Shown here piece after piece: positions 9,104-16,697 of a DNA stretch of 64,000 nt (the stretch's first letter is position 1; each line of letters opens with the position of its first letter). This stretch comes from Mucilaginibacter sp. (GTDB taxonomy: Bacteria > Bacteroidota > Bacteroidia > Sphingobacteriales > Sphingobacteriaceae): assembly GCA_031292485.1 (NCBI GenBank), contig JARLHA010000048.1, positions 56,663-120,662 on the forward strand, written 5' to 3'. The notes under the pieces are model-generated. The model ran no database searches and was not told the DNA's origin. It saw only the letters and a program-made list of their open reading frames with translations. The translations under genes and the position numbers were made by a program.

Positions 9104-9433
9104 CTACTTCCTCGGCATATACATAATCATACAAACACCAATCAAGGCTATTCCCGCGCCTATCAAATCCCATTTATCGGGTTTAAAGCCATCTACCTTC
9201 CAGGCCCAGATCAATGCCATCACAATAAATATCCCCCCATAGGTGGCGTACACCCGTCCAAAATTACTGGTTTGCAATGTGGCGACAATACCGTAAAGCA
9301 CCAGTATCAATCCCCCAAAAATACCATACCACAAAGGTTTATCCGATCTTAGCCAAAGCCAAACCAAATAACCGCCGCCAATCTCGCATAAGCCAGCCAG
9401 TATAAATAACCCTAACGATTTTACAATATTCAT
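9104..9433 (-). CDS. YnfA/UPF0060-family small inner-membrane protein
   Basis: 109 residues with four hydrophobic segments (about 5-24, 32-52, 62-78 and 87-105). It shows the UPF0060 signatures LAGLCEIGGGYLVWLWLR and GRVYATYGGIF. The family resembles small multidrug resistance transporters in size and topology, but its substrate is not settled. It is downstream of the GH26 gene on the same strand, yet a terminator at 9440-9464 separates the two, so it is probably transcribed separately. Confidence 0.9.
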   Translation of the reverse strand: MNIVKSLGLFILAGLCEIGGGYLVWLWLRSDKPLWYGIFGGLILVLYGIVATLQTSNFGRVYATYGGIFIVMALIWAWKVDGFKPDKWDLIGAGIALIGVCMIMYMPRK

Positions 9434-9439
9434 TTCAAC

Positions 9440-9464
9440 AAAAAAGCCACTTAATAAGCGGCTT
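9440..9464 (-). terminator. terminator at the end of the mannan locus
   Basis: AAGCC and GGCTT arms with an inner CTT/AAG pairing, followed on the minus strand by TTTTTT. It lies about 100 bases past the GH26 stop and directly before the YnfA-like start. Confidence 0.65.
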
Positions 9465-9531
9465 GAAAATATGAATAAGTTTTGAATTAACGGCGAATAT
9501 TGCCAGCGATCAGACGCGAATATTAAAACCT

Positions 9532-9570
9532 CTGCAACTCTTTACAACCACTTACAACTAAACCATCACT
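9532..9570. repeat. inverted partner of the GTTG-word repeat
   Basis: CAACTCTTTACAACC and ACTTACAAC units, in the opposite orientation to 9033-9078. It overlaps the last bases of the GH26 gene. Confidence 0.45.
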
Positions 9571-10678
9571 TCCCCAATTCCTGCCCGTATACCGACAGCG
9601 GCGTTAAACGGTTCTGAAAGATCAAATGACTATCCTCCGAAAACTTTTTAAAATCATTCGCGCTGGCCTGGCCGGGGTATGGGGCATAATATTGCTCCGT
9701 ACCGGCGTTGCGCCAGATCAGCACATACGATGTTCTGTATTTGGAGATGACAGGCAGCAAAACATTTGTCCACCAATCAGGCTGCGGAACGTTCAGATAA
9801 CCTGTTTCGGCAAGGCACGATAACTTATGATGTTTAGCGGCGATAACATCCAATAAAGCCAGTCGTTTATCCAGGTTTTTTGCATAAACGGCAGTATTCG
9901 CGAAGCAATAGTTATCAAAGCCCACAAAATCCACATATTCATCTCCGGGGTATCGCTCCATAAAATCAGCTTCAGAATTAAAATCCGAAACTGAATAAAC
10001 GATGAGTAAATTGTGCAGCTTTTTGGTGTTGCGCATATAATCAATGGTAAAGCGCCAAAGGGTTTTAAACTCATCGGGGGTGCAGGTATTTTTGCACCAC
10101 CAGAACCAGTTTCCCGTAAGCTCATGAAACGGCCTGAACAGCATCGGGATATGTTCGCCATTATTTCCTTTCAAACCGGCAAGATAGCTGGCTGCTTTAT
10201 CTAAATATTGCACATAAGTATCATGAAAAGCGCCACCCGGAATAATATCGGCCACGGTTCGGCGGCTGGTATCCCATGCGGTTTTACCGTCTGTAGGGTT
10301 ATCCATATGCCAGCACCAGGTATTGATCCCTCCCCGTTCGTAAGCCTCTTTAACCCTTTCTTTCTGCACGGCAAAGGGAAAGCCATTGATATCATTGGTG
10401 CTGTCGTGCTCAATTTTTGAAAGGTCCCATTCATAAATAGCCGGGTAGGTTCCGGTAATGCTTTTTACATCCGAACTATCCTGGTCATATTTCCAGTTAA
10501 CCCCGTACCCGGTATCATCATGGTGGCCAAACAAAATACCCGCACCGGCAATGCGCTGCATACTATAATATAACTCCCGCGTTTCGGCGGTTGCCTGCCG
10601 GTCGCTTGGGCCATATAATTGTCCTTTTGCGCACGAATTAAACAAAATGATGCAGCATAAGATTTGTATTTTCTTCAT
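9566..10678 (-). CDS. GH26 endo-beta-1,4-mannanase, lipoprotein
   Basis: 370 residues. The N-terminus MKKIQILCCIILFNSC is a lipoprotein signal with the lipid-bearing Cys16. The GH26 catalytic glutamates are visible: acid/base Glu186 in RPFHELTGNWFWW and nucleophile Glu291 in AETGY. Retaining mannanases of this family cut the beta-1,4-mannan backbone or release mannobiose. The lipid anchor suggests an outer-membrane or periplasmic position. It is the last gene of the locus (48 bases after the GH27 stop) and its product mannobiose is the expected substrate of the AGE epimerase and GH130 enzyme. Confidence 0.93.
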   Translation of the reverse strand: MKKIQILCCIILFNSCAKGQLYGPSDRQATAETRELYYSMQRIAGAGILFGHHDDTGYGVNWKYDQDSSDVKSITGTYPAIYEWDLSKIEHDSTNDINGFPFAVQKERVKEAYERGGINTWCWHMDNPTDGKTAWDTSRRTVADIIPGGAFHDTYVQYLDKAASYLAGLKGNNGEHIPMLFRPFHELTGNWFWWCKNTCTPDEFKTLWRFTIDYMRNTKKLHNLLIVYSVSDFNSEADFMERYPGDEYVDFVGFDNYCFANTAVYAKNLDKRLALLDVIAAKHHKLSCLAETGYLNVPQPDWWTNVLLPVISKYRTSYVLIWRNAGTEQYYAPYPGQASANDFKKFSEDSHLIFQNRLTPLSVYGQELGK

Positions 10679-10725
10679 TAATTATGTCAATATAAAATTA
10701 CGGCAGCAAACAAAGGGCCAAAAAA

Positions 10726-11949
10726 CTATTTCATCAATCTCAGTACCACTACATCATCCGGCGGAATAACCTGGCTAAACGGCTTCGCGGTTGTCCCTAT
10801 ATCTTTTTTCTCCCAAAGATCCCTCAACTTATAGGTTGTCTGGTTAAAATCAAAACTGGTATTAGATAATGTATCACTGATAACATGATCCTTCCAGTCG
10901 TAACTTACTCTTTGCGGCCTGCCCGAGCGGTTTAAAAAACAAACGGCCAGTTCATTGTTAGCTAACGGCTTTACCCATATTTCAATCCCGTCAAAAGCAT
11001 AAAACCTGAAGGCTTCAACACCTAATGGGTCCTGGTCAAGGGCAATCACTTCCCTGTTGGTTAATATTGCCTTGGTTTGATCCGACATTTTACGCAGATC
11101 ATTCCCTGCCATCAATGGGGCAGCCAGCATACACCATAGCGAGAAATGGGCCTTGTCTTCGTTATATTTCATCCCATTGCCCACTTCAAGCATATCCGGG
11201 TCGTTCCAATGGCCGGGGCCTGCATACTGGCGGATGCTGTCCTGCTGGTCAAGTATCGACAGCACACTTAAAGCTGTCCATCCCCCTTTGCTTATATTTT
11301 TTTCAAAGCCGACACCAATATCGCCGGTTGACCTCCAAAGCTGGCCAACATCTTTGGCCCAGCGCCACGGTTTGTGTTGCCCCCACTCGCATAAGCTGAA
11401 AATCATCGGCCTGCCTGCCGCGCGGATGGCTTTGCTCATGGTTTTGTATGCTTCAACGGCGTTGATCCCGTCAGTATTGCACCAATCGAACTTTAAATAA
11501 TCAACACCCCAGGAAGCATATAAGCGGGCATCCTGGTATTCATAACCGCGGGTGCCGGGATAACCGGCGCAGGTAAGGGTACCGGCGCAATTATAAATGC
11601 CGAATTTTAAACCTTTGGAATGTACGTAATCCGCAAATTCTTTCATCCCGTTAGGGAATTTTTTCGGATCGGCTACTAAATTGCCATCCTTGTCCCGTTG
11701 CATCGCCATCCAGCCGTCATCCAAAACAAAATAAGTGTAGCCCGCGTCCTTCATACCCGAAGAAACATAGGTATCCACCATTCCTTTTAACAGGGGCAGA
11801 TCAATATTTGTTTGAAAAGTGTTCCAGCTGTTCCAGCCCATCGGGGGCGTTTGTGCCAGTTCCTCAAATTTTTGCGCGAACAGCGGCCCGCCAGAGATGA
11901 GGCAAAGCAATGTTGCCAGCAGCGTGATTTTTAAAGGTTTGATATTCAT
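10726..11949 (-). CDS. GH27 alpha-galactosidase, secreted
   Basis: 407 residues with a signal peptide (about 1-25). GH27 motifs: TPPMGWNSWNTF at 34-45, LDDGWM, the nucleophile Asp155 in LKFDWC, and the probable acid/base Asp210 in WRSTGDI. The C-terminal part (about 320-407) is the beta-sandwich. The enzyme removes alpha-1,6-linked galactose side groups from galactomannan, opening the backbone to the GH26 enzyme. It is co-oriented with GH26 (48 bases downstream) and the clan GH-A gene (76 bases upstream). Confidence 0.94.
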   Translation of the reverse strand: MNIKPLKITLLATLLCLISGGPLFAQKFEELAQTPPMGWNSWNTFQTNIDLPLLKGMVDTYVSSGMKDAGYTYFVLDDGWMAMQRDKDGNLVADPKKFPNGMKEFADYVHSKGLKFGIYNCAGTLTCAGYPGTRGYEYQDARLYASWGVDYLKFDWCNTDGINAVEAYKTMSKAIRAAGRPMIFSLCEWGQHKPWRWAKDVGQLWRSTGDIGVGFEKNISKGGWTALSVLSILDQQDSIRQYAGPGHWNDPDMLEVGNGMKYNEDKAHFSLWCMLAAPLMAGNDLRKMSDQTKAILTNREVIALDQDPLGVEAFRFYAFDGIEIWVKPLANNELAVCFLNRSGRPQRVSYDWKDHVISDTLSNTSFDFNQTTYKLRDLWEKKDIGTTAKPFSQVIPPDDVVVLRLMK

Positions 11950-12025
11950 TTCTATTTAAATTAAACAGCCATCATTTTTCAGCCGGAGGTTTATAAAACC
12001 AAATTTAACGATATGCGGCTATTTA

Positions 12026-13822
12026 TTATTTTTTATCAGCAACTAAATAAACCGCGCCATAAGCCGGAACAGTAACGATGATACCGCCCGAAACCGGCTG
12101 TGAAATTGCAGGCACAGTTGCATAAGACGCCGGGCCGCCGGTTTTACCGCTTGCCGGGCCTACGCCGTTTATCAATACATTATGCGAAAACGGCGTATTG
12201 TCAGTACCTCCGTTAAGTGTATAGTAGTAATATTTGGTACCGATGGCATAGTTATTAAAGGCAACATTTACTACATGGTCTTCACTTGACTGGTTTACTA
12301 ACACAACCCCTGCCTCGCCCGATGAAAAGGTTGACCCGTAACTAACAATATCACTGCTCCCGCTCACTGTTGAACTTACCATGCGGTCGCCAAAATATTT
12401 TTGAAAAAAATACATATAATAAAACGCCGGGCGCGGGTTCCACGCAGGAGCACCTGGTTCGGCCCCGCTACCAGATGAATTGCTAAACATACCCTGATCA
12501 TCCCCATTGTTATAACCATTTGCCAAATCCCAGCGGCTGGTCATACTCATCTGGTTTTTCAATGCCTCGCCCAATACCATTACAGCGTGCAAACCAGCAA
12601 CGTTTGAAACATCCTGGCTTGAACCTGTAGCCTGAATATTCCATTCGTCCATTGCAACAGGCTTTTGAGTTACACCTGCATTTTGGGCAGACGTTTTCAC
12701 CCAGCTCATCATCGCACTCGTCGATGGCACCGGCGTATTTAAAATCACAGCCGCACTTGAATTGTCAGCATAAGGGGTATAGTAATTATGTACCACAAAA
12801 AAATCAGCAGAATTGCCGGCAGCTGCCAAAACATCACGATTCCAATTGGTAACGCCCGCGTTGTTATTGGCATCATTAGTAGTAGTTAGTACGATACCTA
12901 TTTTTATATTGTTGTTGCCGGCCTGGATGGCGGCTGCCCTCATTGAATCGGCAAAAACCTTAAAGTGTGTGCCGTAAAGCGTGCCGGTAATTATGGCTGG
13001 CTGGCCATCCTGGTTTTTAGTCGGGTCTATCCTGTATCCGGCTTCCCAATTTCCGTAATTTTCGTTACCCACTTCCCAATAGGTTGTACGGCCTTTATCA
13101 TACCTAACCCAACTGGCTGACAAGCGTGCCGCAGTTTGAACAGGCGTAGGCCCGGTACCATAACGCGCATAACCATAGTTCACTGTTATTAAACCGGTAC
13201 TGTTGGTTTGCTGCAAAACCTTATAATAGTTATCCAAACTGAATGTCCAACTTTGGGTATTGTTACCAAACCAGTAACCTGCGGATGATGCCGTACCATT
13301 TAAATCGAGCAGTGTGGTTGGCGCATCAGCCGGGGCCTGTACATTTCCATTGCCGTCGCCGTCAAAAAAATAAACATCAGAAAGACTACCGCCTGGTGCC
13401 CTCAAAATATTGGGGGCTAACGCGGTTAAATTGCTCATTAATGCCGGCTGATCAACATACTGACCCATAAATGGGTTGGTATTGTTACCAAAAACCAATT
13501 TTGAAACTTTCGTGGTGATCTGGCTCAAATCCACAGTTACGTTGATTGACCCTGCCGAAGGCTTTGAAACACTTTGCGAAGTGGGTGCGGCAAAAGTCTT
13601 ACCCTGCCAATTATCTAAAAAGAAGCCCTGTGTAGCAGCAACGGATGGATCCGTGCCGGCTACTATACTGCCGCCCGGGCCCGTACCAACTCCTGTACCG
13701 GGTGTGGTGTCAGTAGTAGTTGTTGTTGTTCCTCCGCCCGAATTATTCGGTTCTTTTTTACATGATTGCGCTACCACTATGGCAGTTAATACAATTAAAG
13801 CTGTTTTATTAATATTTTTCAT
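12026..13822 (-). CDS. clan GH-A glycoside hydrolase lipoprotein, family not assigned
   Basis: 598 residues. The lipoprotein signal ends at Cys21 (VAQSC) and is followed by a Thr/Gly-rich linker to about residue 58. The catalytic region has LRAPGGSLSD at 140-149, acid/base Glu254 in WEVGNENYG and a candidate nucleophile Glu393 in MDEWNIQ. These resemble GH51, where RxPGG, GNE and DEWN occur in the same order, but overall similarity to GH51 looks slight. A C-terminal beta domain spans about 480-598. Position in the mannan locus suggests action on the backbone or on arabinose/other side chains. The linkage cut cannot be read from the sequence. Confidence 0.75.
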   Translation of the reverse strand: MKNINKTALIVLTAIVVAQSCKKEPNNSGGGTTTTTTDTTPGTGVGTGPGGSIVAGTDPSVAATQGFFLDNWQGKTFAAPTSQSVSKPSAGSINVTVDLSQITTKVSKLVFGNNTNPFMGQYVDQPALMSNLTALAPNILRAPGGSLSDVYFFDGDGNGNVQAPADAPTTLLDLNGTASSAGYWFGNNTQSWTFSLDNYYKVLQQTNSTGLITVNYGYARYGTGPTPVQTAARLSASWVRYDKGRTTYWEVGNENYGNWEAGYRIDPTKNQDGQPAIITGTLYGTHFKVFADSMRAAAIQAGNNNIKIGIVLTTTNDANNNAGVTNWNRDVLAAAGNSADFFVVHNYYTPYADNSSAAVILNTPVPSTSAMMSWVKTSAQNAGVTQKPVAMDEWNIQATGSSQDVSNVAGLHAVMVLGEALKNQMSMTSRWDLANGYNNGDDQGMFSNSSGSGAEPGAPAWNPRPAFYYMYFFQKYFGDRMVSSTVSGSSDIVSYGSTFSSGEAGVVLVNQSSEDHVVNVAFNNYAIGTKYYYYTLNGGTDNTPFSHNVLINGVGPASGKTGGPASYATVPAISQPVSGGIIVTVPAYGAVYLVADKK

Positions 13823-13841
13823 CTTTTTAATGTTTTTGACC

Positions 13842-13920
13842 AGGATTGGTAGGATTTAATGGATGACGGGATTAAAAAATGTCCATTCAGAATCCTTCAA
13901 TCTTTTAATCCTACGAATCT
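13842..13920. repeat. inverted GGATT/AATCC word repeat
   Basis: Left arm (13842-13876) has GGATTGGTAGGATTTAATGG-type units and the right arm (13891-13920) has AATCC units in the opposite orientation. The pair forms an imperfect hairpin between the AGE and clan GH-A genes. Confidence 0.5.
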
Positions 13921-15125
13921 TAGTTTATTCTTTTAATTATCTCTAAACATGCCCTGCTGTTATGATAGGGGCATTTCCATATGCCTGCTTTATCTTCGCC
14001 GGGCATTACTTCGCCGTTTTCACTAATCCCCCAAACCCATTCGCCGTTTACTTTATCCAAAATTTTATCTTTAACGAAGGCCCAGTTTTTGATGGAAATA
14101 GCCAGGTATTTTTCGTTGCCGCTTATTTGCCAGGCATTATAAAAACCGATCATCGCTTCGGCCTGCACCCACCAGTGTTTTTCTTTGATTAAATGATCGC
14201 TTGCCGGTTCATACTCATACCAAAGACCGCCATCGGTATCCAGGCCTTTAATCGTTGCTTCAGCAATCCGCATACTTACCTTTTTTATTTTTTCGATCAT
14301 GGCTTCGTCGCCGATCACTTCGGCAGCTTCCAGCAAAAGCCAGGTTGCTTCAATATCATGCCCGAATGATACAAGGCCCGATTTACCGTTCCAGTTTTCA
14401 TCAAAAAATAACCGCAGGTGGTGACTTTGAGGATCAATAAAATGGTCGAAAAAATTATACAACAGCAACCGGATTTGCTCCTTCAAGGTGCCGTCGGGCC
14501 AAATACGGTAAAGATTGGAATACCCTTCCAGCACATGCAGGTGCGTATTCATGGTCTTTTGCTCATTCTCATCCTTTGCACTCAGCCTAAGGTCGTCCAT
14601 AGGGCTCCATTCCCTTGTAAACGCCTCAAAGTATCCTGTTTTTATGGGGTCGTAAGCCTTATCAACCAGTAAGCAGAACAATTCAACCGCTTTTTTCCGC
14701 GCTGCTTCAACTCCTGATGCACTATAGTACTCGCTTAGGGCGTAAATGGTAAAAGCGATGGCGTAAACCTGTTTTTTGGTATCGAGCGGGTTGCCAACGT
14801 AATCAACCGCCCAATAAACGCCGCCAAACTCATGATCGATAATGTGTTTGCTGATATAATGATAAGCCCTGGACGCCATCTCCAGGTAAACAGGGTTGGC
14901 ATCATGATTATAAGCAGCTGAAAAGGTCCATAAAATCCGGGCGTTTAATACCGATCCCTTGGGGGCATCCTGTACAACCCGTTCCTCACTATCTATTCTG
15001 CCCAGAAATCCGCCATAGGTTTTATCAACGGTATTCCTTGCCCAATAATCCAGTATCAAACGCAACTCTGTACTAAGTTCCGTCTTGTATTCATCAATTT
15101 GTGATGTTATCGCCTTCTCCTGCAT
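13920..15125 (-). CDS. AGE-family cellobiose/mannobiose 2-epimerase
   Basis: 401 residues with the (alpha/alpha)6-barrel pattern of N-acylglucosamine 2-epimerase-like proteins. Characteristic stretches are GGFLGRID near 40, NARILWTF, GGVYWAVDY, HDIEATWLL, KHWWVQAEAMIGF and the C-terminal CPYHNSRACLEI. The histidines in HDIEA, KHWW and PYHN are the expected catalytic or binding positions. Next to a GH130 mannosylglucose phosphorylase and a GH26 mannanase, the best reading is mannobiose 2-epimerase, converting mannobiose to mannosyl-glucose, as in the Bacteroides fragilis mannan pathway. No signal peptide, so it is cytoplasmic. Confidence 0.9.
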   Translation of the reverse strand: MQEKAITSQIDEYKTELSTELRLILDYWARNTVDKTYGGFLGRIDSEERVVQDAPKGSVLNARILWTFSAAYNHDANPVYLEMASRAYHYISKHIIDHEFGGVYWAVDYVGNPLDTKKQVYAIAFTIYALSEYYSASGVEAARKKAVELFCLLVDKAYDPIKTGYFEAFTREWSPMDDLRLSAKDENEQKTMNTHLHVLEGYSNLYRIWPDGTLKEQIRLLLYNFFDHFIDPQSHHLRLFFDENWNGKSGLVSFGHDIEATWLLLEAAEVIGDEAMIEKIKKVSMRIAEATIKGLDTDGGLWYEYEPASDHLIKEKHWWVQAEAMIGFYNAWQISGNEKYLAISIKNWAFVKDKILDKVNGEWVWGISENGEVMPGEDKAGIWKCPYHNSRACLEIIKRIN

Positions 15126-15180
15126 CCTGTTGATATTATTTTTACTTTTTATACTGTCATTTTAACACTTTTCATTTTTC

Positions 15181-15335
15181 ACCCTCTTTGCCGCTTGCGG
15201 GAGAGAGGGTCGACCAGCAGCGTAGTCGGGGTGAGTAAACTCGCCGACATGCATTGGCGCTAATGTCCGCCGGGTTGACTCACCCGGTCTTTGCTTCGCT
15301 CGACCACCCTCTCTTTTGCAAGCAAAAAAGAGGGT
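15181..15335. repeat. bipartite palindromic element, ACCCTCT/AGAGGGT type
   Basis: Two arms of about 55 bases (15181-15235 and 15278-15335) are imperfect inverted repeats of each other. Each arm ends in its own hairpin with ACCCTCT and AGAGGGT stems. The inner part has GCCGACAT and ATGTCCGCC in partial complementarity. There is no T-run, so it is not a simple terminator. The layout is like a REPIN (two REP hairpins in inverted orientation with a spacer). It lies between the AGE and GH130 genes and could fold in the polycistronic mRNA. Confidence 0.7.
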
Positions 15336-15381
15336 ACAGCTTCAATAAAGTCCATGTTTCCGGATAATGAAATTAAATCAT

Positions 15382-15411
15382 TTAGACTTCAGACTAAAGA
15401 CTCAGGACTTA
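15382..15411. repeat. GACTT-type word repeat overlapping the GH130 stop
   Basis: Units GACTTCA, GACTAAA, GACTCAG and GACTTAA in a row. It covers the last codons and stop of the GH130 gene. Confidence 0.5.
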
Positions 15412-16582
15412 AAAGCGCCTTATTGTTATCAATGATCTCATAAAGCGTATTTACTGACGATGCTGAACGCAAACCATCGGGTGGCGTATTCATCACATAA
15501 TCCAGCAGCTTGTCAACGGTGCTGGTAGCTACATGCATCCTGGTATCCGACGATGCATAGTATATGTATACCGCATCATCGTCGTCTTTTATCCAGCCGT
15601 TGCAGAATACCACATTAGATACGTCTCCTACGCGCTCCTCCCCTTCCGGCGCTAAAAAATAGCCCGCCGGCTTATATAAAACTTTTGTCAAATCCTCAAG
15701 GTCTGTCATAAACATATATAGCGTATAACGCAAACCTGCCGCGGTATTACGCACGCCATGGGCCAGGTGCAGCCAGCCTTTATGGGTTTTGATGGGTGTT
15801 GGCCCTTGCCCGTTTTTCGCTTCGTAAACGGTATGATAGTTTTTATTGTCGATAATGGTCTCTTCATCAACATAAGCATTTTCCATTGTTCCTGTCAACC
15901 CAAAACCTATACCACCACCTTTTCCGGCGCTGATGAAGCCATCCTGCGGGCGGGTATATAAAGCATATTTGCCGTCCACAAATTCAGGATGCAATACCAC
16001 GTTACGCTGCTGCGGCGAATTGGTGACCAGGTCGGGCAGGCGCTCCCATTTTACCAGGTCTTTTGTGCGGGCAATCCCGCAGGCAGCAATCGCCATAGAC
16101 TGGTCATATGCGGGGGCATCCGGGTCGCGTCTTTCGGTGCAAAATAACCCGTAGATCCAGCCATCCTGGTGAGCAGTCAGGCGCATGTCGTAAACATTGG
16201 TATCCGGCTCCTCTGTCTCGGGCATATCAACCGGGTAATCCCAAAAGGTAAAGTTGTTGATGCCATCAGGGCTTTCGGCCACTGCAAAAAAGGATTTGCG
16301 ATCGGCTCCTTCAACCCTCGCCACCAATAAGTATTTATCATTCAATTTTATCGCTCCGGCATTAAAGGCAGCATTGATGCCGAACCGTTCCATTAAGTAT
16401 GGGTTTGTTTCCGGGTCAAGATCATACCGCCAAAAAAGCGGGGTATGTGCAGCGGTTAAAACCGGGTATTTATAACGGTCAAAAACACCGTTGCCGGTAC
16501 CCGCTATTTCATTACGCAGGTCGTTCAGCTGTTTTTGTTCCGCTTCTAATTCTTTTAAACGTTTTTCAAATAGTTGTGCCAT
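15389..16582 (-). CDS. GH130 mannosylglucose phosphorylase
   Basis: 397 residues from the ATG at 16582 (MAQLFEKRLKELEAEQ). An upstream in-frame ATG at 16678 would run through a palindromic repeat and has no family support. GH130 subfamily-1 features include YPVLTAAHTPLFWRYDLD, FNAGAIKL, ARVEGADRKSFFAVAES and NVYDMRLT with the candidate proton-donor Asp132. The family phosphorolyses 4-O-beta-mannosyl-glucose to mannose-1-phosphate and glucose in the cytoplasm. It pairs with the adjacent epimerase and symporter. The last codons (SPESLV) lie in a GACTT-type word repeat, so the C-terminus has been shaped by that repeat. Confidence 0.93.
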   Translation of the reverse strand: MAQLFEKRLKELEAEQKQLNDLRNEIAGTGNGVFDRYKYPVLTAAHTPLFWRYDLDPETNPYLMERFGINAAFNAGAIKLNDKYLLVARVEGADRKSFFAVAESPDGINNFTFWDYPVDMPETEEPDTNVYDMRLTAHQDGWIYGLFCTERRDPDAPAYDQSMAIAACGIARTKDLVKWERLPDLVTNSPQQRNVVLHPEFVDGKYALYTRPQDGFISAGKGGGIGFGLTGTMENAYVDEETIIDNKNYHTVYEAKNGQGPTPIKTHKGWLHLAHGVRNTAAGLRYTLYMFMTDLEDLTKVLYKPAGYFLAPEGEERVGDVSNVVFCNGWIKDDDDAVYIYYASSDTRMHVATSTVDKLLDYVMNTPPDGLRSASSVNTLYEIIDNNKALLSPESLV

Positions 16583-16602
16583 TTTTTGTTTTTTTCTATT
16601 TT

Positions 16603-16694
16603 GTAGAAACGCAATATTTTGCGTCTCGTTTGCGTCATTGATAATCCTTTTTGTTTCACCAATCCCATTAAGACGCAAAATATTGCGTCTCTAC
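16603..16694. repeat. REPIN-like pair, GTAGAGACGC family, loop variant AATA/TATT
   Basis: Two near-identical palindromes, GTAGAAACGCAATATTTTGC... at 16603-16628 and its inverted copy at 16670-16694, separated by about 41 bases. Each folds into a 10-12 bp stem with a 4-nt loop. The same 28-nt architecture recurs at 52545-52660 with different inner stem bases. It lies between the symporter and GH130 genes. Confidence 0.75.
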
Positions 16695-16697
16695 GGA

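Noticed and set aside
16583..16678. N-terminal extension of the GH130 protein
   Set aside because: It is encoded by the palindromic repeat at 16603-16694 and is absent from the family's usual N-terminus.
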